DNA from: Enterococcus larvae
GTDB taxonomy: Bacteria > Bacillota > Bacilli > Lactobacillales > Enterococcaceae
Direction: 5' to 3'
DNA length: 64,000 bases
Assembly (NCBI RefSeq): GCF_017830045.1
Contig: NZ_JAEDXU010000007.1
Location: 62,001 to 126,000 of the forward strand
Under the pieces are notes generated by a model, which was not told the DNA's origin, ran no database searches, and saw nothing but the letters and a program-made list of their open reading frames with translations. The position numbers and the translations under genes are program-made. Of this stretch, positions 9,038 to 18,229 are shown one piece after another (positions within the stretch are counted from its first letter, which is position 1; each line of letters opens with the position of its first letter).

Positions 9038-10649
9038 ATTTCACCTTTGTCAATTGCTCCATAATTTCTATGCGTAATTGATCCTCTTCCGCAAACAGTG
9101 AGTCTAATTTTGAAGTGAATTCATTCATCTTAGAAGCGAACTCATCTTGTGTTAAATTTATATATTCAATCTTAATGTCGAAATACTGTCCAGCAGAAAA
9201 TGAATAATTTTTGTCTGCTATTTTGTTATATTCAAGTACAACCGAAAAATCATCTATTGGAATTTGAGTTGCAAATGCATCAATAATTTGGTTTTCATCT
9301 TCGCTACTTAATAAAGTTTTTTGATTTTTCCCATCTTTAACTTTTTTCCCAAGCTTACTAGCATCAACTAGTACAACCTTAGCATTTTCGACATTATTAG
9401 TCTTGTCAATAAAAACTACACTTACGTTGGTACCTGTTGTTGCAAAGATATTTGATGGCATACTAACAACACCTTTTAACCATCTATTATCAATCAGATG
9501 TTGCCTGATTTTCTTTTCAATTCCTGCTTGAGCTGTGATGAAACCTGTTGGAACTACCACTGCTGCTTTACCTGTATCGTTAAGACTATAAATAATATGT
9601 TGTATGAATAGGAGATAAATAGACATTTTGTCTTTGGCAGATTTTGGGATATTAGGAACACCAGCAAAAAAGCGTTCGCTATATTCAGGTAATGTTGTTA
9701 TTTGTTCTCTCCATTCTGAAAAATCTAGCTTAAAGGGTGGGTTAGACACGATGTAATCCATTTTCTTATCAGCATGCCTATTTTCAGTAATGGTATTTCC
9801 TTGGACGATATTGTTAATAGAATGACTTAGATTATTCAAAATTAAATTTAATCTGAGTAAGTTTGATGACTTCTGTGAGATATCTTGTGAATAAATAGAT
9901 ACCCTATCTGTTCCTATTTTACTCGCTACATTCATTAATAGCGTTCCTGAACCAGCACTTGGGTCATATGCTTTAACCGATTTTGGTTTGTCATCACCGA
10001 TCAAAATTTCCGACATGATCTTAGCAACTGAATGTGGTGTATAGTATTCTGCATATTTCCCACCACCATCTTTGTTATAATCTCTAATCATATACTCAAA
10101 AATTGTGGAGAAAAAATCGAACCCTTGTTCAAAGATAACATCATCAAATTTAACCATTGCGAGTTTAGAGATGATCTGCTTTGCTACACCATTTCGCATA
10201 CTACTGTCACGAACAATATCATTGATAAGACGTTCTTCAAACAAACGAATGTCAGAATTCCCAGCTGTATGAACTGAGAAAATCGAATTATTTTCCACTG
10301 CTATATCATTCAATGTATCATCAAAAGTTTTAGCAAAATCATCTTCGTTCTGGCGATTATACAAATGTTCAATTAAATGATGAGGATGCAAATGTGCAGC
10401 ATTAGTTCCTAGCTCAAAATCAAGTAACATCGTATAATCGTCTTCACTTAGACTAGATAATTTTTCATAGTCATAATCTGGGTGTAATTTTTTTATTTCA
10501 AATATAAATTTATCGTTTAAAAATTTATATAAAAATGACTGTGTGACAAGATTATATTCCCCTGCTTCGCCACCTAGCCCTGCATTAGCGGATATTGCTT
10601 TTAAGTCATCAACTAACTGTTTAACAATTGTTGTATATGATTCAATCAT
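9030..10649 (-). CDS. hsdM: type I restriction-modification DNA methyltransferase HsdM (island copy)
   Basis: 539-aa N6-adenine methyltransferase subunit. It has an N-terminal helical HsdM domain, then YYTPHSVAKIM, the SAM-binding motif DPSAGSGTLL and the catalytic motif NPPF (SNPPFKLDF). It methylates the target set by HsdS and is needed for restriction. It is the middle gene of the hsdR-hsdM-hsdS operon: 3 bp separate it from hsdR and 8 bp overlap hsdS. It is only distantly similar to the HsdM at 31468-33063, so the two systems are not duplicates. Confidence 0.94.
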   Translation of the reverse strand: MIESYTTIVKQLVDDLKAISANAGLGGEAGEYNLVTQSFLYKFLNDKFIFEIKKLHPDYDYEKLSSLSEDDYTMLLDFELGTNAAHLHPHHLIEHLYNRQNEDDFAKTFDDTLNDIAVENNSIFSVHTAGNSDIRLFEERLINDIVRDSSMRNGVAKQIISKLAMVKFDDVIFEQGFDFFSTIFEYMIRDYNKDGGGKYAEYYTPHSVAKIMSEILIGDDKPKSVKAYDPSAGSGTLLMNVASKIGTDRVSIYSQDISQKSSNLLRLNLILNNLSHSINNIVQGNTITENRHADKKMDYIVSNPPFKLDFSEWREQITTLPEYSERFFAGVPNIPKSAKDKMSIYLLFIQHIIYSLNDTGKAAVVVPTGFITAQAGIEKKIRQHLIDNRWLKGVVSMPSNIFATTGTNVSVVFIDKTNNVENAKVVLVDASKLGKKVKDGKNQKTLLSSEDENQIIDAFATQIPIDDFSVVLEYNKIADKNYSFSAGQYFDIKIEYINLTQDEFASKMNEFTSKLDSLFAEEDQLRIEIMEQLTKVKYE

Positions 10650-10652
10650 TAC

Positions 10653-13600
10653 TTACAGTGCTCCTTCAAATTCATTAATATATTCTTTCGTTGCTAAACT
10701 AGATATTTTTACTAGTATCTGTGGTGAAACATTTGTTTTTCCGTTCAGATTACGCCAAGTTTCCCCGACAATTTCTTTAGTTTTTCCTTCAAAGAAATTG
10801 TCATTATCAAGAATGTTTTCGTTATTAACGATAACATTATCAATACCTTCCTTTACCCCTTTCAAAACATTGTATAGTCCGATATTGTCGCTAGGTTTCC
10901 TTAAGTTAAGACGTTTTGCAACACGAGCATATTTGCGATCACCAGAGAAGTTAGCAGCAAGTTGTCTATTTTTACGATTTAACTCTCCAATTTGGCGAAG
11001 TATCTTTTTATAATCTTCATTCATTGTTTTAATAAATTGCCAATCATTGTTTTCGGAGATGTTTTGTTTTACCATGATTCGCTTGAATTCCTCCAAAAGT
11101 GAGATATACTCTGGGTCTTTTTTATCCCAGTTCTCTTTAAGACCGCTGGCTACCTTCTTTTTCGTTTCTTGTAAGTCGTTAGCTGCTAGCTGAAGTTCGG
11201 CTTCACCCGTTTTTACAAAGATAAAATCAGCATCATCCATTACCAAATTTAATAACTCTTCACCAGCAGTATCGTCTGCATTTTCTAGTTGATTTAAAGT
11301 AGAAATTCGTTGAACTAGCATAGTCAGCATTTTAGATATTAATGCTAAATCAATTCGCTGTAAAATTTCAGTATGCCCTAACAAGCGAGCTAGTTGGAAA
11401 TTATCTTTAATGGTTATCAATGCCAATCTTAATTCATTTAGCGTTTTACGATCAGTAATATCAGATATAGTTTGACTAAATACCTCTAGATTATCTGTAG
11501 GGTAATCAATCAGTACACTGTCGGCTTCATCTAATTTTTGGTTAATTTCATCTGTTGATACGAATAAACTTCCGAAAATATTTTTGGCTTCTTCTCCAGT
11601 AAGACCTATATCATATTCACGTGTCAGTTCTTCAAGATAAGCTTGATTTGTTTTATCGAATTCATGTGATATATCAGCAAAATCAACAACATACCCTTGC
11701 TTATAATCGCGATATGGTCGATTGACACGTGTTAAGGTTTGCAGTAAATTATGAGCTTTAATTTTTCGACCCAAATATAGTTTTTTTAGGCGCGGTGCAT
11801 TAAATCCTGTGAGTAACATCGAATATACGAATAAAAAATCAACGCTTCCTGATTTAAATGCTTTAACCTTTCTTTTATTCTCTTCTTGATCGTGCAATAC
11901 TAACTCAGCTGTGTGTCCATAAGTTTTAGAGTATCTTTCGTTAAACTGCTTGAATAATTCTTTAGCTTGTTCAGAAGAACTTGCCACGATCATAGCTCCT
12001 ATAGAGTCATCTCCTTGGGCAACACGAAACTGTCTGAGGTCGGTTAAGATATATTTGAGCATCGGTTCAACAAACTTAGGATGAGCATAAACCATTTTCT
12101 TATTCAAAGAACCTTGTTGAACCTTTATTTCATTAAGTTTTGCTTGTAATTCTGCTTTATATTGAGTTTCAATATCTTCACGAATCAAGCGCAAAGTAAA
12201 TCCATCTGCAATGGAATCATTGTAATAATACTTATGAATATACTCTCCAAAAATATTACGAGTCGTCTTTAAATCTGCATTTTCAAGAATTTCTTCCCCG
12301 GTAGAATCAAATTTTTGAGGAGCGATTAATGGCGTTCCAGTTAATGCAATCTTGATTGAATTTGTATCAGCATTATAGAGATTAGCCAAATAAGATCCTT
12401 TAGGATTATATGAACGGTGGGCTTCATCAATGAAGTAAATATTTTGTTCACTTAGTTCATAGCCAGATTTATTGATGAAACTTGTCTCGTTCTTAAATTT
12501 TTGGATATTTACTACTGCAACGTCGTGTGTGAATGGCTGGTTTAATTCAGCAGACGATGATATTTTTTTCACAGTTAATCCACGCTTTATAAATTCTTCA
12601 GCTGCTTGATCGGCTAAATCTAATCGATCCACAACAAAATAAAAGTGAGGAATAATTTTTTTCTTTTGGTAGACATCTTTAAGGTACTTAATATTGTGAT
12701 AAGCTAGTGCCGTTTTACCAGATCCTTGAGTATGCCAAATAACGCCCTTCTTAACTCCTTCTCCTAATTTATTTTTAATGGCCTTGGTTGCAAAAAATTG
12801 TGGATAGCGCATCACATGTTTTTGAATATCTAATGAACCATCAGATTTGTCAATCTCGTTAACGTAAGCTAAACCATATTTAATAAAGAATAAAATTCTC
12901 TCTCTCGTCAAAAGTGACGATAAAATTTTATTAGTGGGTGTTGTACTTTCTAAATTAGTTTGAAACTCTCGACTATTTTTAAGAATTTGTTTATTCAAAT
13001 CTTTTAAAATACAATCAATTTTTGCATCATCAATTGGAGGAACGTTAAATACAGAAACTTCTTGCTCTTTAAAGGAATTAAACATCAAGTTATTTAAGTT
13101 AGGTGTGGTATAGTATGCACCTTGTAATTGTCCTAATGTGGAATCATAAGGCATATTGTCACTAAAAATCATTAGTTGAGTAATATTGTTGAAACGGCGA
13201 AATGCTTTCTTTTTGAGTCGGTCTATTGTTCTCTTAGACTCTGACTTAATTCCCGTAAATCCATCACGTATAACATTTGGTTGTTTAACTTCTACAAATA
13301 CCAAAGGTAACCCATTGATAAAAATTGTGATGTCTGGACGAAATTTTTCATCATCTCGTTCATGCTCTACTTCTGCAGCAATGTGCCATACATTCTTATT
13401 TGGATGAATAAAATCAATTAATGTGTGTTCACCATTTGTAAGACGCTCATGGAAGGAACGACCTAAATCATCTTGATCAAGTTCTGATTTTATATTTTTG
13501 AATTCATTTTCGAACTCCGCTTCAGGATTAAATTTAGTAAATTGTTCTCTGAAAACATCTGTTATAATACCGGTGTCTTCATCAATAGTTAATTTTTTCA

Positions 13601-13691
13601 AAGAAAGATATTCGTAATTTAAACGTGTCAAATGTACCATTGCAGGGATCTGAACGCGTGTAAGCTCATTAAACTGATTATTCACTGCCAT
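10653..13691 (-). CDS. hsdR: type I restriction endonuclease/translocase subunit HsdR (island copy)
   Basis: 1012 aa from the ATG at 13691, which has GGAG 8 nt upstream; the frame is open to 13709. The N-terminal nuclease motif is PLVFVEVKQPN (E-x-K). The SF2 motor has Walker A in HTQGSGKTALAYHN, the box IDEAHRSY and the region LTGTPL. The C-terminal helical part contacts HsdM. It translocates and cleaves unmodified DNA. It is the first gene of the operon; a candidate promoter lies at 13744-13772. Confidence 0.93.
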   Translation of the reverse strand: MAVNNQFNELTRVQIPAMVHLTRLNYEYLSLKKLTIDEDTGIITDVFREQFTKFNPEAEFENEFKNIKSELDQDDLGRSFHERLTNGEHTLIDFIHPNKNVWHIAAEVEHERDDEKFRPDITIFINGLPLVFVEVKQPNVIRDGFTGIKSESKRTIDRLKKKAFRRFNNITQLMIFSDNMPYDSTLGQLQGAYYTTPNLNNLMFNSFKEQEVSVFNVPPIDDAKIDCILKDLNKQILKNSREFQTNLESTTPTNKILSSLLTRERILFFIKYGLAYVNEIDKSDGSLDIQKHVMRYPQFFATKAIKNKLGEGVKKGVIWHTQGSGKTALAYHNIKYLKDVYQKKKIIPHFYFVVDRLDLADQAAEEFIKRGLTVKKISSSAELNQPFTHDVAVVNIQKFKNETSFINKSGYELSEQNIYFIDEAHRSYNPKGSYLANLYNADTNSIKIALTGTPLIAPQKFDSTGEEILENADLKTTRNIFGEYIHKYYYNDSIADGFTLRLIREDIETQYKAELQAKLNEIKVQQGSLNKKMVYAHPKFVEPMLKYILTDLRQFRVAQGDDSIGAMIVASSSEQAKELFKQFNERYSKTYGHTAELVLHDQEENKRKVKAFKSGSVDFLFVYSMLLTGFNAPRLKKLYLGRKIKAHNLLQTLTRVNRPYRDYKQGYVVDFADISHEFDKTNQAYLEELTREYDIGLTGEEAKNIFGSLFVSTDEINQKLDEADSVLIDYPTDNLEVFSQTISDITDRKTLNELRLALITIKDNFQLARLLGHTEILQRIDLALISKMLTMLVQRISTLNQLENADDTAGEELLNLVMDDADFIFVKTGEAELQLAANDLQETKKKVASGLKENWDKKDPEYISLLEEFKRIMVKQNISENNDWQFIKTMNEDYKKILRQIGELNRKNRQLAANFSGDRKYARVAKRLNLRKPSDNIGLYNVLKGVKEGIDNVIVNNENILDNDNFFEGKTKEIVGETWRNLNGKTNVSPQILVKISSLATKEYINEFEGAL

Positions 13692-13720
13692 ATGTAAAAC
13701 TCCAATCAACCGTTATTTTC

Positions 13721-13772
13721 TGAAATAGGTAACATTATTTTGTTGAATATGATTTAGTTAGTTCTATTTCAA
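13721..13772 (-). promoter_or_regulatory. candidate hsdR promoter with flanking dyad
   Basis: On the minus strand TTGAAA (13767-13772) and TATTCA (13744-13749) are 17 bp apart. TGAAATAG at 13721-13728 and CTATTTCA at 13764-13771 form a perfect inverted repeat around the start region, a possible operator. Confidence 0.45.
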
Positions 13773-13898
13773 AGTCTCTAGATAAGTCCATTTTAGAATA
13801 AAATTAGACAAAAAGATAGTTTTGGAATGTAGATAGGCATGACTAAGCATAATAAGGAGAAGAAATTAATAGAATAGTTTTAAACTGGTGTTTTTGTG

Positions 13899-13927
13899 AT
13901 GACACCCTAGTACATTTATGTTATAAT
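13899..13927 (+). promoter_or_regulatory. candidate promoter for the small island gene
   Basis: ATGACA (13899-13904) and TATAAT (13922-13927) with a 17-bp spacer. The latter lies 41 bp before the chosen ATG at 13968. Confidence 0.55.
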
Positions 13928-13967
13928 TGTTGCGAAAACTATAATTTATTAAGTGAGGTATGCAGTT

Positions 13968-14255
13968 ATGAAGATAGCAATGTATACCGACAAAGCGACT
14001 AGCAGTTGGAAATGGTTTTTCAATGTAGAAACACAAGAAGATAAAGAATTTGCTATCCATATGTACAAAGGATATGCTGAAAAAGATTTACTTTGTTTTG
14101 TTACTACTGACGTTGGTTTTTTAACCTTTAAAGCAACAAATGGAAAAACTATTAAACTAGTGTTCAAAAACAAGTCTGGGGTGCTATGGGTATTTGGCAC
14201 TAAGATAACAAATGGTAATTATCATACTCTACTGGACTATGCTAAATCATTGTAA
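13968..14255 (+). CDS. unknown 95-aa protein of the rlmH island
   Basis: The start MKIAMYTDKATSSWKW at 13968 has GTGAGG 8 nt upstream; the frame extends to a GTG at 13953. No family is recognised. It is a compact, mixed-charge protein without signal or membrane segment, and has aromatic residues in WKWFFN and VLWVFG. It is followed 109 bp later by an XRE regulator, which suggests a toxin-antitoxin or toxin-regulator pair. It lacks the usual HigB/RelE signature, so this is only contextual inference. Confidence 0.6.
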   Translation: MKIAMYTDKATSSWKWFFNVETQEDKEFAIHMYKGYAEKDLLCFVTTDVGFLTFKATNGKTIKLVFKNKSGVLWVFGTKITNGNYHTLLDYAKSL

Positions 14256-14263
14256 AACTGCTA

Positions 14264-14277
14264 GCCGACTAGTCGGC
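14264..14277. promoter_or_regulatory. perfect 14-bp palindrome between the small gene and the XRE gene
   Basis: GCCGACTAGTCGGC reads the same on both strands. It is GC-rich in an AT-rich setting, starts 9 bp after the upstream stop codon and lies about 90 bp before the XRE start. It could be an operator for the XRE protein; a short stem is the other option. Confidence 0.4.
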
Positions 14278-14364
14278 CAAGATTGAAATTCATACTTCAT
14301 TCCAACCTCTATATTTTATGGTCGTTCAAAACAATTATGATATTTGATTTAGGAGGTGTATTTT

Positions 14365-14631
14365 ATGACTAGTGAAAAAAAATTAGTAAGTTTTAAAGAT
14401 GCTACTTTAAAGATCCCAAATTTTAGCATGAGGACTCAGATTAGAATTGCTGGAGAGATTCATAAAGCACGAAGTGATTTAGGAATAAGCCAATCTGATT
14501 TGTCAAAAATGAGTGGAATTCCTCAAAAAACGATTTCTCGAATTGAAACGGGAGTATCTGTACCCAATTTCAAAACGATCATTTCGCTTGCTGAGGCACT
14601 CAAAAAGGAAGTGATATTCAAGCTGATTTAA
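14365..14631 (+). CDS. XRE-family helix-turn-helix regulator, antitoxin-like
   Basis: 88 aa from the ATG at 14365, with AGGAGG 8 nt upstream; the frame is open to a GTG at 14356. The HTH occupies roughly residues 35-80 (GISQSDLSKMSGIPQKTISRIETG). The short N-terminal extension followed by an HTH and no other domain is the HigA-type antitoxin layout. It is probably an autorepressor, perhaps of the small gene upstream. A strong terminator follows at 14676-14702. Confidence 0.8.
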   Translation: MTSEKKLVSFKDATLKIPNFSMRTQIRIAGEIHKARSDLGISQSDLSKMSGIPQKTISRIETGVSVPNFKTIISLAEALKKEVIFKLI

Positions 14632-14675
14632 ATTAATTAAACCTACTATATTCAAAAAAATCATAATTGGGAAAT

Positions 14676-14702
14676 GGGGTAGAATTTTCTACCCCTTTTT
14701 TT
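14676..14702 (+). terminator. terminator after the XRE gene
   Basis: GGGGTAGA (14676-14683) pairs with TCTACCCC (14688-14695), followed by seven T. Confidence 0.9.
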
Positions 14703-14730
14703 GAATAATTAATTAAATAATGGGAGTCTC

Positions 14731-14773
14731 AAAATATCATCCCCTCACGATACACAGCACCGTATCATAAATA
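14731..14773 (+). repeat. second attachment-like sequence inside the island's right end
   Basis: 37 of 43 bases match 14842-14884, including the exact core ACCGTATCATAAATA and the upstream ACGATAC. Each copy contains GATAC facing GTATC. Downstream the two copies diverge: this one lacks the rlmH terminator. It is consistent with the end of one inserted unit followed by an approximately 110-bp remnant of another. The remainder of 14632-14986 is otherwise featureless. Confidence 0.7.
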
Positions 14774-14866
14774 ATTCGGTTTTTGGAAGTGGTGGAAACG
14801 TTGATGTAAATAGGTTTTTCTAGATTTGGTAAAAGGAACTGAAAATATCATTCACTTACGATACGC

Positions 14867-14946
14867 GGAACCGTATCATAAATAGGGATATAAAAGCAGA
14901 ATAAAAGGAATCGTATCTGATCTTATCGGGTACGATTCCTTTTTGT
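14867..14946 (+). repeat. right 80-bp direct repeat (attR-like) with displaced rlmH terminator
   Basis: Near-perfect copy of 7554-7633 (one base different). It encodes a second copy of the rlmH tail and stop, then the same terminator hairpin (14903-14944). It marks the right boundary of the island; the AraC/alpha-galactosidase region follows. Confidence 0.9.
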
Positions 14947-14986
14947 AAAGAGTGTGAGGTAGGTATCATTAAAAATGAATTAGTCA

Positions 14987-15778
14987 TTAATAGTAGTGTG
15001 TTTTTCTATTTTTATACTCACTAGGAGAGATACTCATCTCTTTTTTAAATACTTTACTAAAATAGTTTCCTGTAGAAAATCCGACTTTTCTTGCGACGGT
15101 TTCCACTGTTTCTTCCTCCCACAATAGCGATAATGAATGAAGGATACGTACTTCTTTTAAATAGTGTATTGGTGGCGAGTTGTAAGCTGCTTCGAATTGT
15201 CGAATCAACTTATATTTTGATAATTCATATTTTTCAGATAAAAACTCTAAGCCGATATCTTCGAAATAATGTTCATCAATGTATTTTTTTACCGCTTCGA
15301 TGGCCGCTGTTTTTTGTTGGCTCTCTTTTTGCACCTCTTCTTTGATATCTAAAAAAAGAGTAAAGGCAGCTTTAGCATTTTGTGTAACAGTTACTTCTTG
15401 CATTTTCAAATCAAGAATAAATCTTCGCAACCGTTCAATGAACGCCTCCGATAGTTCAACCACTGCAACTGGGGTATCCAACCATTGCATCATACTTCCT
15501 GAAAATTCTATAAACAGAAAATGCCAATCCTCACCGAAGTAACGATAATTCCCGGGGATTTTAGCAAAAAAGGCTTTGTTTTGCGTTAAGGGAACAGTTT
15601 TGCCCCCGATTTGTATATAGCCCTGACCACTTAATGTTACTTGTAAAACGATCAGTTGTTCTTTTCGCTGACGTGCATCCCAATCATAATGAGTACTTCC
15701 TAGTCCTACACCAATCCCTTGGATTAGAGGGAAGTGTTGTTCATTGATGTAATGGAATTGACGTACGAAATTCTGCAA
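14987..15778 (-). CDS. AraC-family regulator of alpha-galactoside use
   Basis: 263 aa with an N-terminal cupin-like sugar-sensing half (YIQIGGKTVPL, FAKIPGNYRYFG) and two C-terminal AraC helix-turn-helix motifs (DIGLEFLSEKYELSKYKLIRQF; VETVARKVGFSTGNYFSKVFKK). The start is a TTG at 15778, with GGAGGG 7 nt upstream. It is divergent from the alpha-galactosidase gene 88 bp away and probably activates it: that promoter has a good -10 (TATACT, 15822-15827) but no good -35, as often seen at activator-dependent promoters. Similar to RafR/MsmR-type regulators. Confidence 0.85.
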   Translation of the reverse strand: MQNFVRQFHYINEQHFPLIQGIGVGLGSTHYDWDARQRKEQLIVLQVTLSGQGYIQIGGKTVPLTQNKAFFAKIPGNYRYFGEDWHFLFIEFSGSMMQWLDTPVAVVELSEAFIERLRRFILDLKMQEVTVTQNAKAAFTLFLDIKEEVQKESQQKTAAIEAVKKYIDEHYFEDIGLEFLSEKYELSKYKLIRQFEAAYNSPPIHYLKEVRILHSLSLLWEEETVETVARKVGFSTGNYFSKVFKKEMSISPSEYKNRKTHYY

Positions 15779-15866
15779 TTTATTACCCTCCTTAAAATAA
15801 TTTCTTCTTGTTACTTCTGATTATACTCGATACCATATACATAATAAAAGAAGGAGAATGATAAAT

Positions 15867-18041
15867 ATGTCGATCCATTTTGATGCATCGCAAAACTTTT
15901 TCCACCTGAGCAATAATGAAATTAGTTATATCATTGGTATCGAAAAAGAAAAATATCTTACCCATAGATATTTTGGTCCCCGTTTGACAGGGTATCATCA
16001 GGTCAATCAGCTGCAAATGATTGATCGCGGTTTTGCTACGAATCCAATCAGTGAGGAACGTACTTTTTCGTTAAATACACTGCCGCTTGAAACTAGCACA
16101 CAAGGCAGCTTAGATTATCGAGTGAGTAATTATCAGTTTCGAAATATAGACGGGTATCGTATTACTGATTTTGTGTATGATCACTTTGAAATTTTAGAAG
16201 GCAAACATTCTTTAGAGGGGCTGCCATCACTAAGAGGAGAGCAGGAGCAAACCTTAGCGATTTATCTTGTAGACCATCCCCAGTCGCTTGAAATGGTGCT
16301 GTACTATACAATATACGAGGATCTTCCAGTAATTACACGGAGTGTGGCGTATAAGAATAATGGTGCAAAGGCAATCTATATAGAAAATGCTGGTTCGATG
16401 CTTCTGGATTTTCCACGTTGTGATTTTGACATACTGACACTTAATGGGGCACATACAAATGAGGCAACCATTCATCGTCAACCACTCCACCCTGGTGTAC
16501 AAAAAATCGCATCGACTAGAGGAACTAGCAGTCCGCAACATCATCCATTCTTAGGGCTTGCTGATCGGTGTACGAATGAAGATCAAGGACACGTTTATGG
16601 GTTTCATTTTATTTATAGTGGGAATTTTGTGGCTCAAGCGGAAGTAGAGCAATATGGAAGTACGCGGATTCAAATCGGAATCAATCCGGAAACCTTTGAA
16701 TGGAAATTATCGCCGAACGCAACTTTTCAGACACCAGAGGTTGTGTTGAACTTTAGTGCCAAAGGATTTAATCAGCTTTCCCAGACGTTCCATAAGCTAT
16801 ATCAAACCTATTTGATTCCTAAGCAATGGCAGCAGGTGGAACGCCCCATTTTACTTAATTCTTGGGAAGGGAATTATTTTGATTTTACTGAAGAGGACTT
16901 GATTCGTCAGGCTAAACTAGCGAATACATTGGGGATTGAATTATTTGTTTTAGATGACGGGTGGTTTGGCCAACGTGAGGATGATACAACCTCTTTAGGC
17001 GATTGGTCTGTCAACAAAACAAAACTTCCAAATGGGGTCGAGCACCTTGCGGATGTTATTCACAAACAAAAGATGAAATTTGGTTTATGGTTTGAGCCGG
17101 AAATGATTTCTGTAAACAGTCGTTTGTTTGAGCGTCATCCAGAGTGGAGTCTACAGGTTCCGGATTACCCTCAAACGCAAGGTAGACAACAGCTCGTCTT
17201 AAATTTGAGTTTGCCTGAAGTTCAAGAACATCTTATTCAGCTGCTGACAACGTATCTTTCTTCAAATAAAATCGATTATGTAAAGTGGGACATGAATCGA
17301 CATTTAACGGAAGTGGGCAGCTTTGTTTTACCGAATGATCAGCAAAAAGAAGTCAGCCATCGTTATATTTTAGGGCTTTACCGTATTCTATCTGAAGTAA
17401 CAAAGAAATTTCCAAAAGTTCTTTTTGAAAATTGCTCGAGTGGCGGCGGCCGATTTGATCCTGGGATGGTTGCCTATATGCCTCAAACTTGGGCAAGCGA
17501 TAATACAGATGCGTTGTGTCGATCAAAAATCCAATACGGGTATAGCTATCTGTACCCGCCGATTATGATGGGGGCTCATGTTTCAGATAGTCCGAATCAT
17601 CAAGTAGGCCGAAATACGCCTTTAACAAGTCGTTTTTTAATTGCAATGAGTGGCAATTTTGGCTATGAATTAGCTATAGAAAAGCAATCATTACAAGAAC
17701 TTGAAATGATAAAAGAGCAAATCATATTCTATAAAAAACATCGTAGACTGTTGCAGTTTGGGCAATTTTATCGCTTAAAAGAACTTGATAAAGCATACTC
17801 CACTGCGTGGTTATTTAAAAACGAAACAGAGGCACTTCTTGTCTATTCCAATGGACTTGCTCAACCAGCACAAACGATTCAGTATCTAAAAACGAAATAT
17901 CTTGAGGATGCGGCTCTTTATAAGGATACGAGTACAGGAAAAATATACAGTGGCAGCGAATTAAATCATGCCGGTATTCTTGTTCCTAGGATCAAAGGGG
18001 ATTTCAATTGTTTCTACATTCATTGGATCGTCATAGAATAA
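15867..18041 (+). CDS. GH36 alpha-galactosidase
   Basis: 724-aa cytoplasmic enzyme that releases galactose from raffinose, melibiose or similar alpha-galactosides. The ATG at 15867 is preferred, since AAGGAG is 10 nt upstream; the ATG at 15858 is too close to it. Family GH36 signatures: LDDGWFGQR, WFEPEMIS, the nucleophile Asp in YVKWDMNRH, ENCSSGGGRFD, and the acid/base Asp in WASDNTDA. Length is typical of bacterial tetrameric GH36 enzymes. No dedicated uptake system is adjacent; the sucrose PTS and glucosidase genes converge on it from the other side. A 170-bp hairpin repeat follows. Confidence 0.93.
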   Translation: MSIHFDASQNFFHLSNNEISYIIGIEKEKYLTHRYFGPRLTGYHQVNQLQMIDRGFATNPISEERTFSLNTLPLETSTQGSLDYRVSNYQFRNIDGYRITDFVYDHFEILEGKHSLEGLPSLRGEQEQTLAIYLVDHPQSLEMVLYYTIYEDLPVITRSVAYKNNGAKAIYIENAGSMLLDFPRCDFDILTLNGAHTNEATIHRQPLHPGVQKIASTRGTSSPQHHPFLGLADRCTNEDQGHVYGFHFIYSGNFVAQAEVEQYGSTRIQIGINPETFEWKLSPNATFQTPEVVLNFSAKGFNQLSQTFHKLYQTYLIPKQWQQVERPILLNSWEGNYFDFTEEDLIRQAKLANTLGIELFVLDDGWFGQREDDTTSLGDWSVNKTKLPNGVEHLADVIHKQKMKFGLWFEPEMISVNSRLFERHPEWSLQVPDYPQTQGRQQLVLNLSLPEVQEHLIQLLTTYLSSNKIDYVKWDMNRHLTEVGSFVLPNDQQKEVSHRYILGLYRILSEVTKKFPKVLFENCSSGGGRFDPGMVAYMPQTWASDNTDALCRSKIQYGYSYLYPPIMMGAHVSDSPNHQVGRNTPLTSRFLIAMSGNFGYELAIEKQSLQELEMIKEQIIFYKKHRRLLQFGQFYRLKELDKAYSTAWLFKNETEALLVYSNGLAQPAQTIQYLKTKYLEDAALYKDTSTGKIYSGSELNHAGILVPRIKGDFNCFYIHWIVIE

Positions 18042-18055
18042 AATAGATACTAAAA

Positions 18056-18225
18056 GAGAGTGGGACAATAATCTGTTGCCACTCTTTTCCATACCCTAAA
18101 TCCGAATAAACGGCGAGTCAGAAGTAGCTCCTACGACAATAAGCCGGAATTCAACAAAAATTTGTGAAACAATTTTCGTGAATTCCGGCTTATTGCTTGT
18201 AGCTAAACACTTCTGTCTCAGCCTC
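18056..18225. repeat. convergent-gene repeat, full copy A (170 bp)
   Basis: 169 of 170 bases match 26617-26786. It starts with a GAGTGG...CCACTC hairpin, then TCCGAATAAACGG, then a long stem whose inner arms CAATAAGCCGGAATTCA (18137-18153) and its reverse complement (18179-18195) are perfect. Outer arms (CAGAAGTAGCT / AGCTAAACACTTCTG) pair imperfectly. It lies between two convergent genes, so it probably acts as a bidirectional terminator or structured RNA end. Confidence 0.9.
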
Positions 18226-18229
18226 TTTG

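Larger units (their letters stand above)
7554..14946. mobile_element. SCC-like genomic island integrated at the 3' end of rlmH
   Basis: A segment of about 7.3 kb lies between 80-bp direct repeats that include the last codons of rlmH. Cargo: hsdS, hsdM and hsdR on the minus strand, then an unknown small gene and an XRE gene on the plus strand. No integrase, transposase or ccr-type serine recombinase is encoded, so mobility would need one in trans. A second attachment-like sequence at 14731-14773 suggests tandem integration. The structure is seen directly; calling it SCC-like rests on the shared target codons (GE-PYHK/AYHK). Confidence 0.7.
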
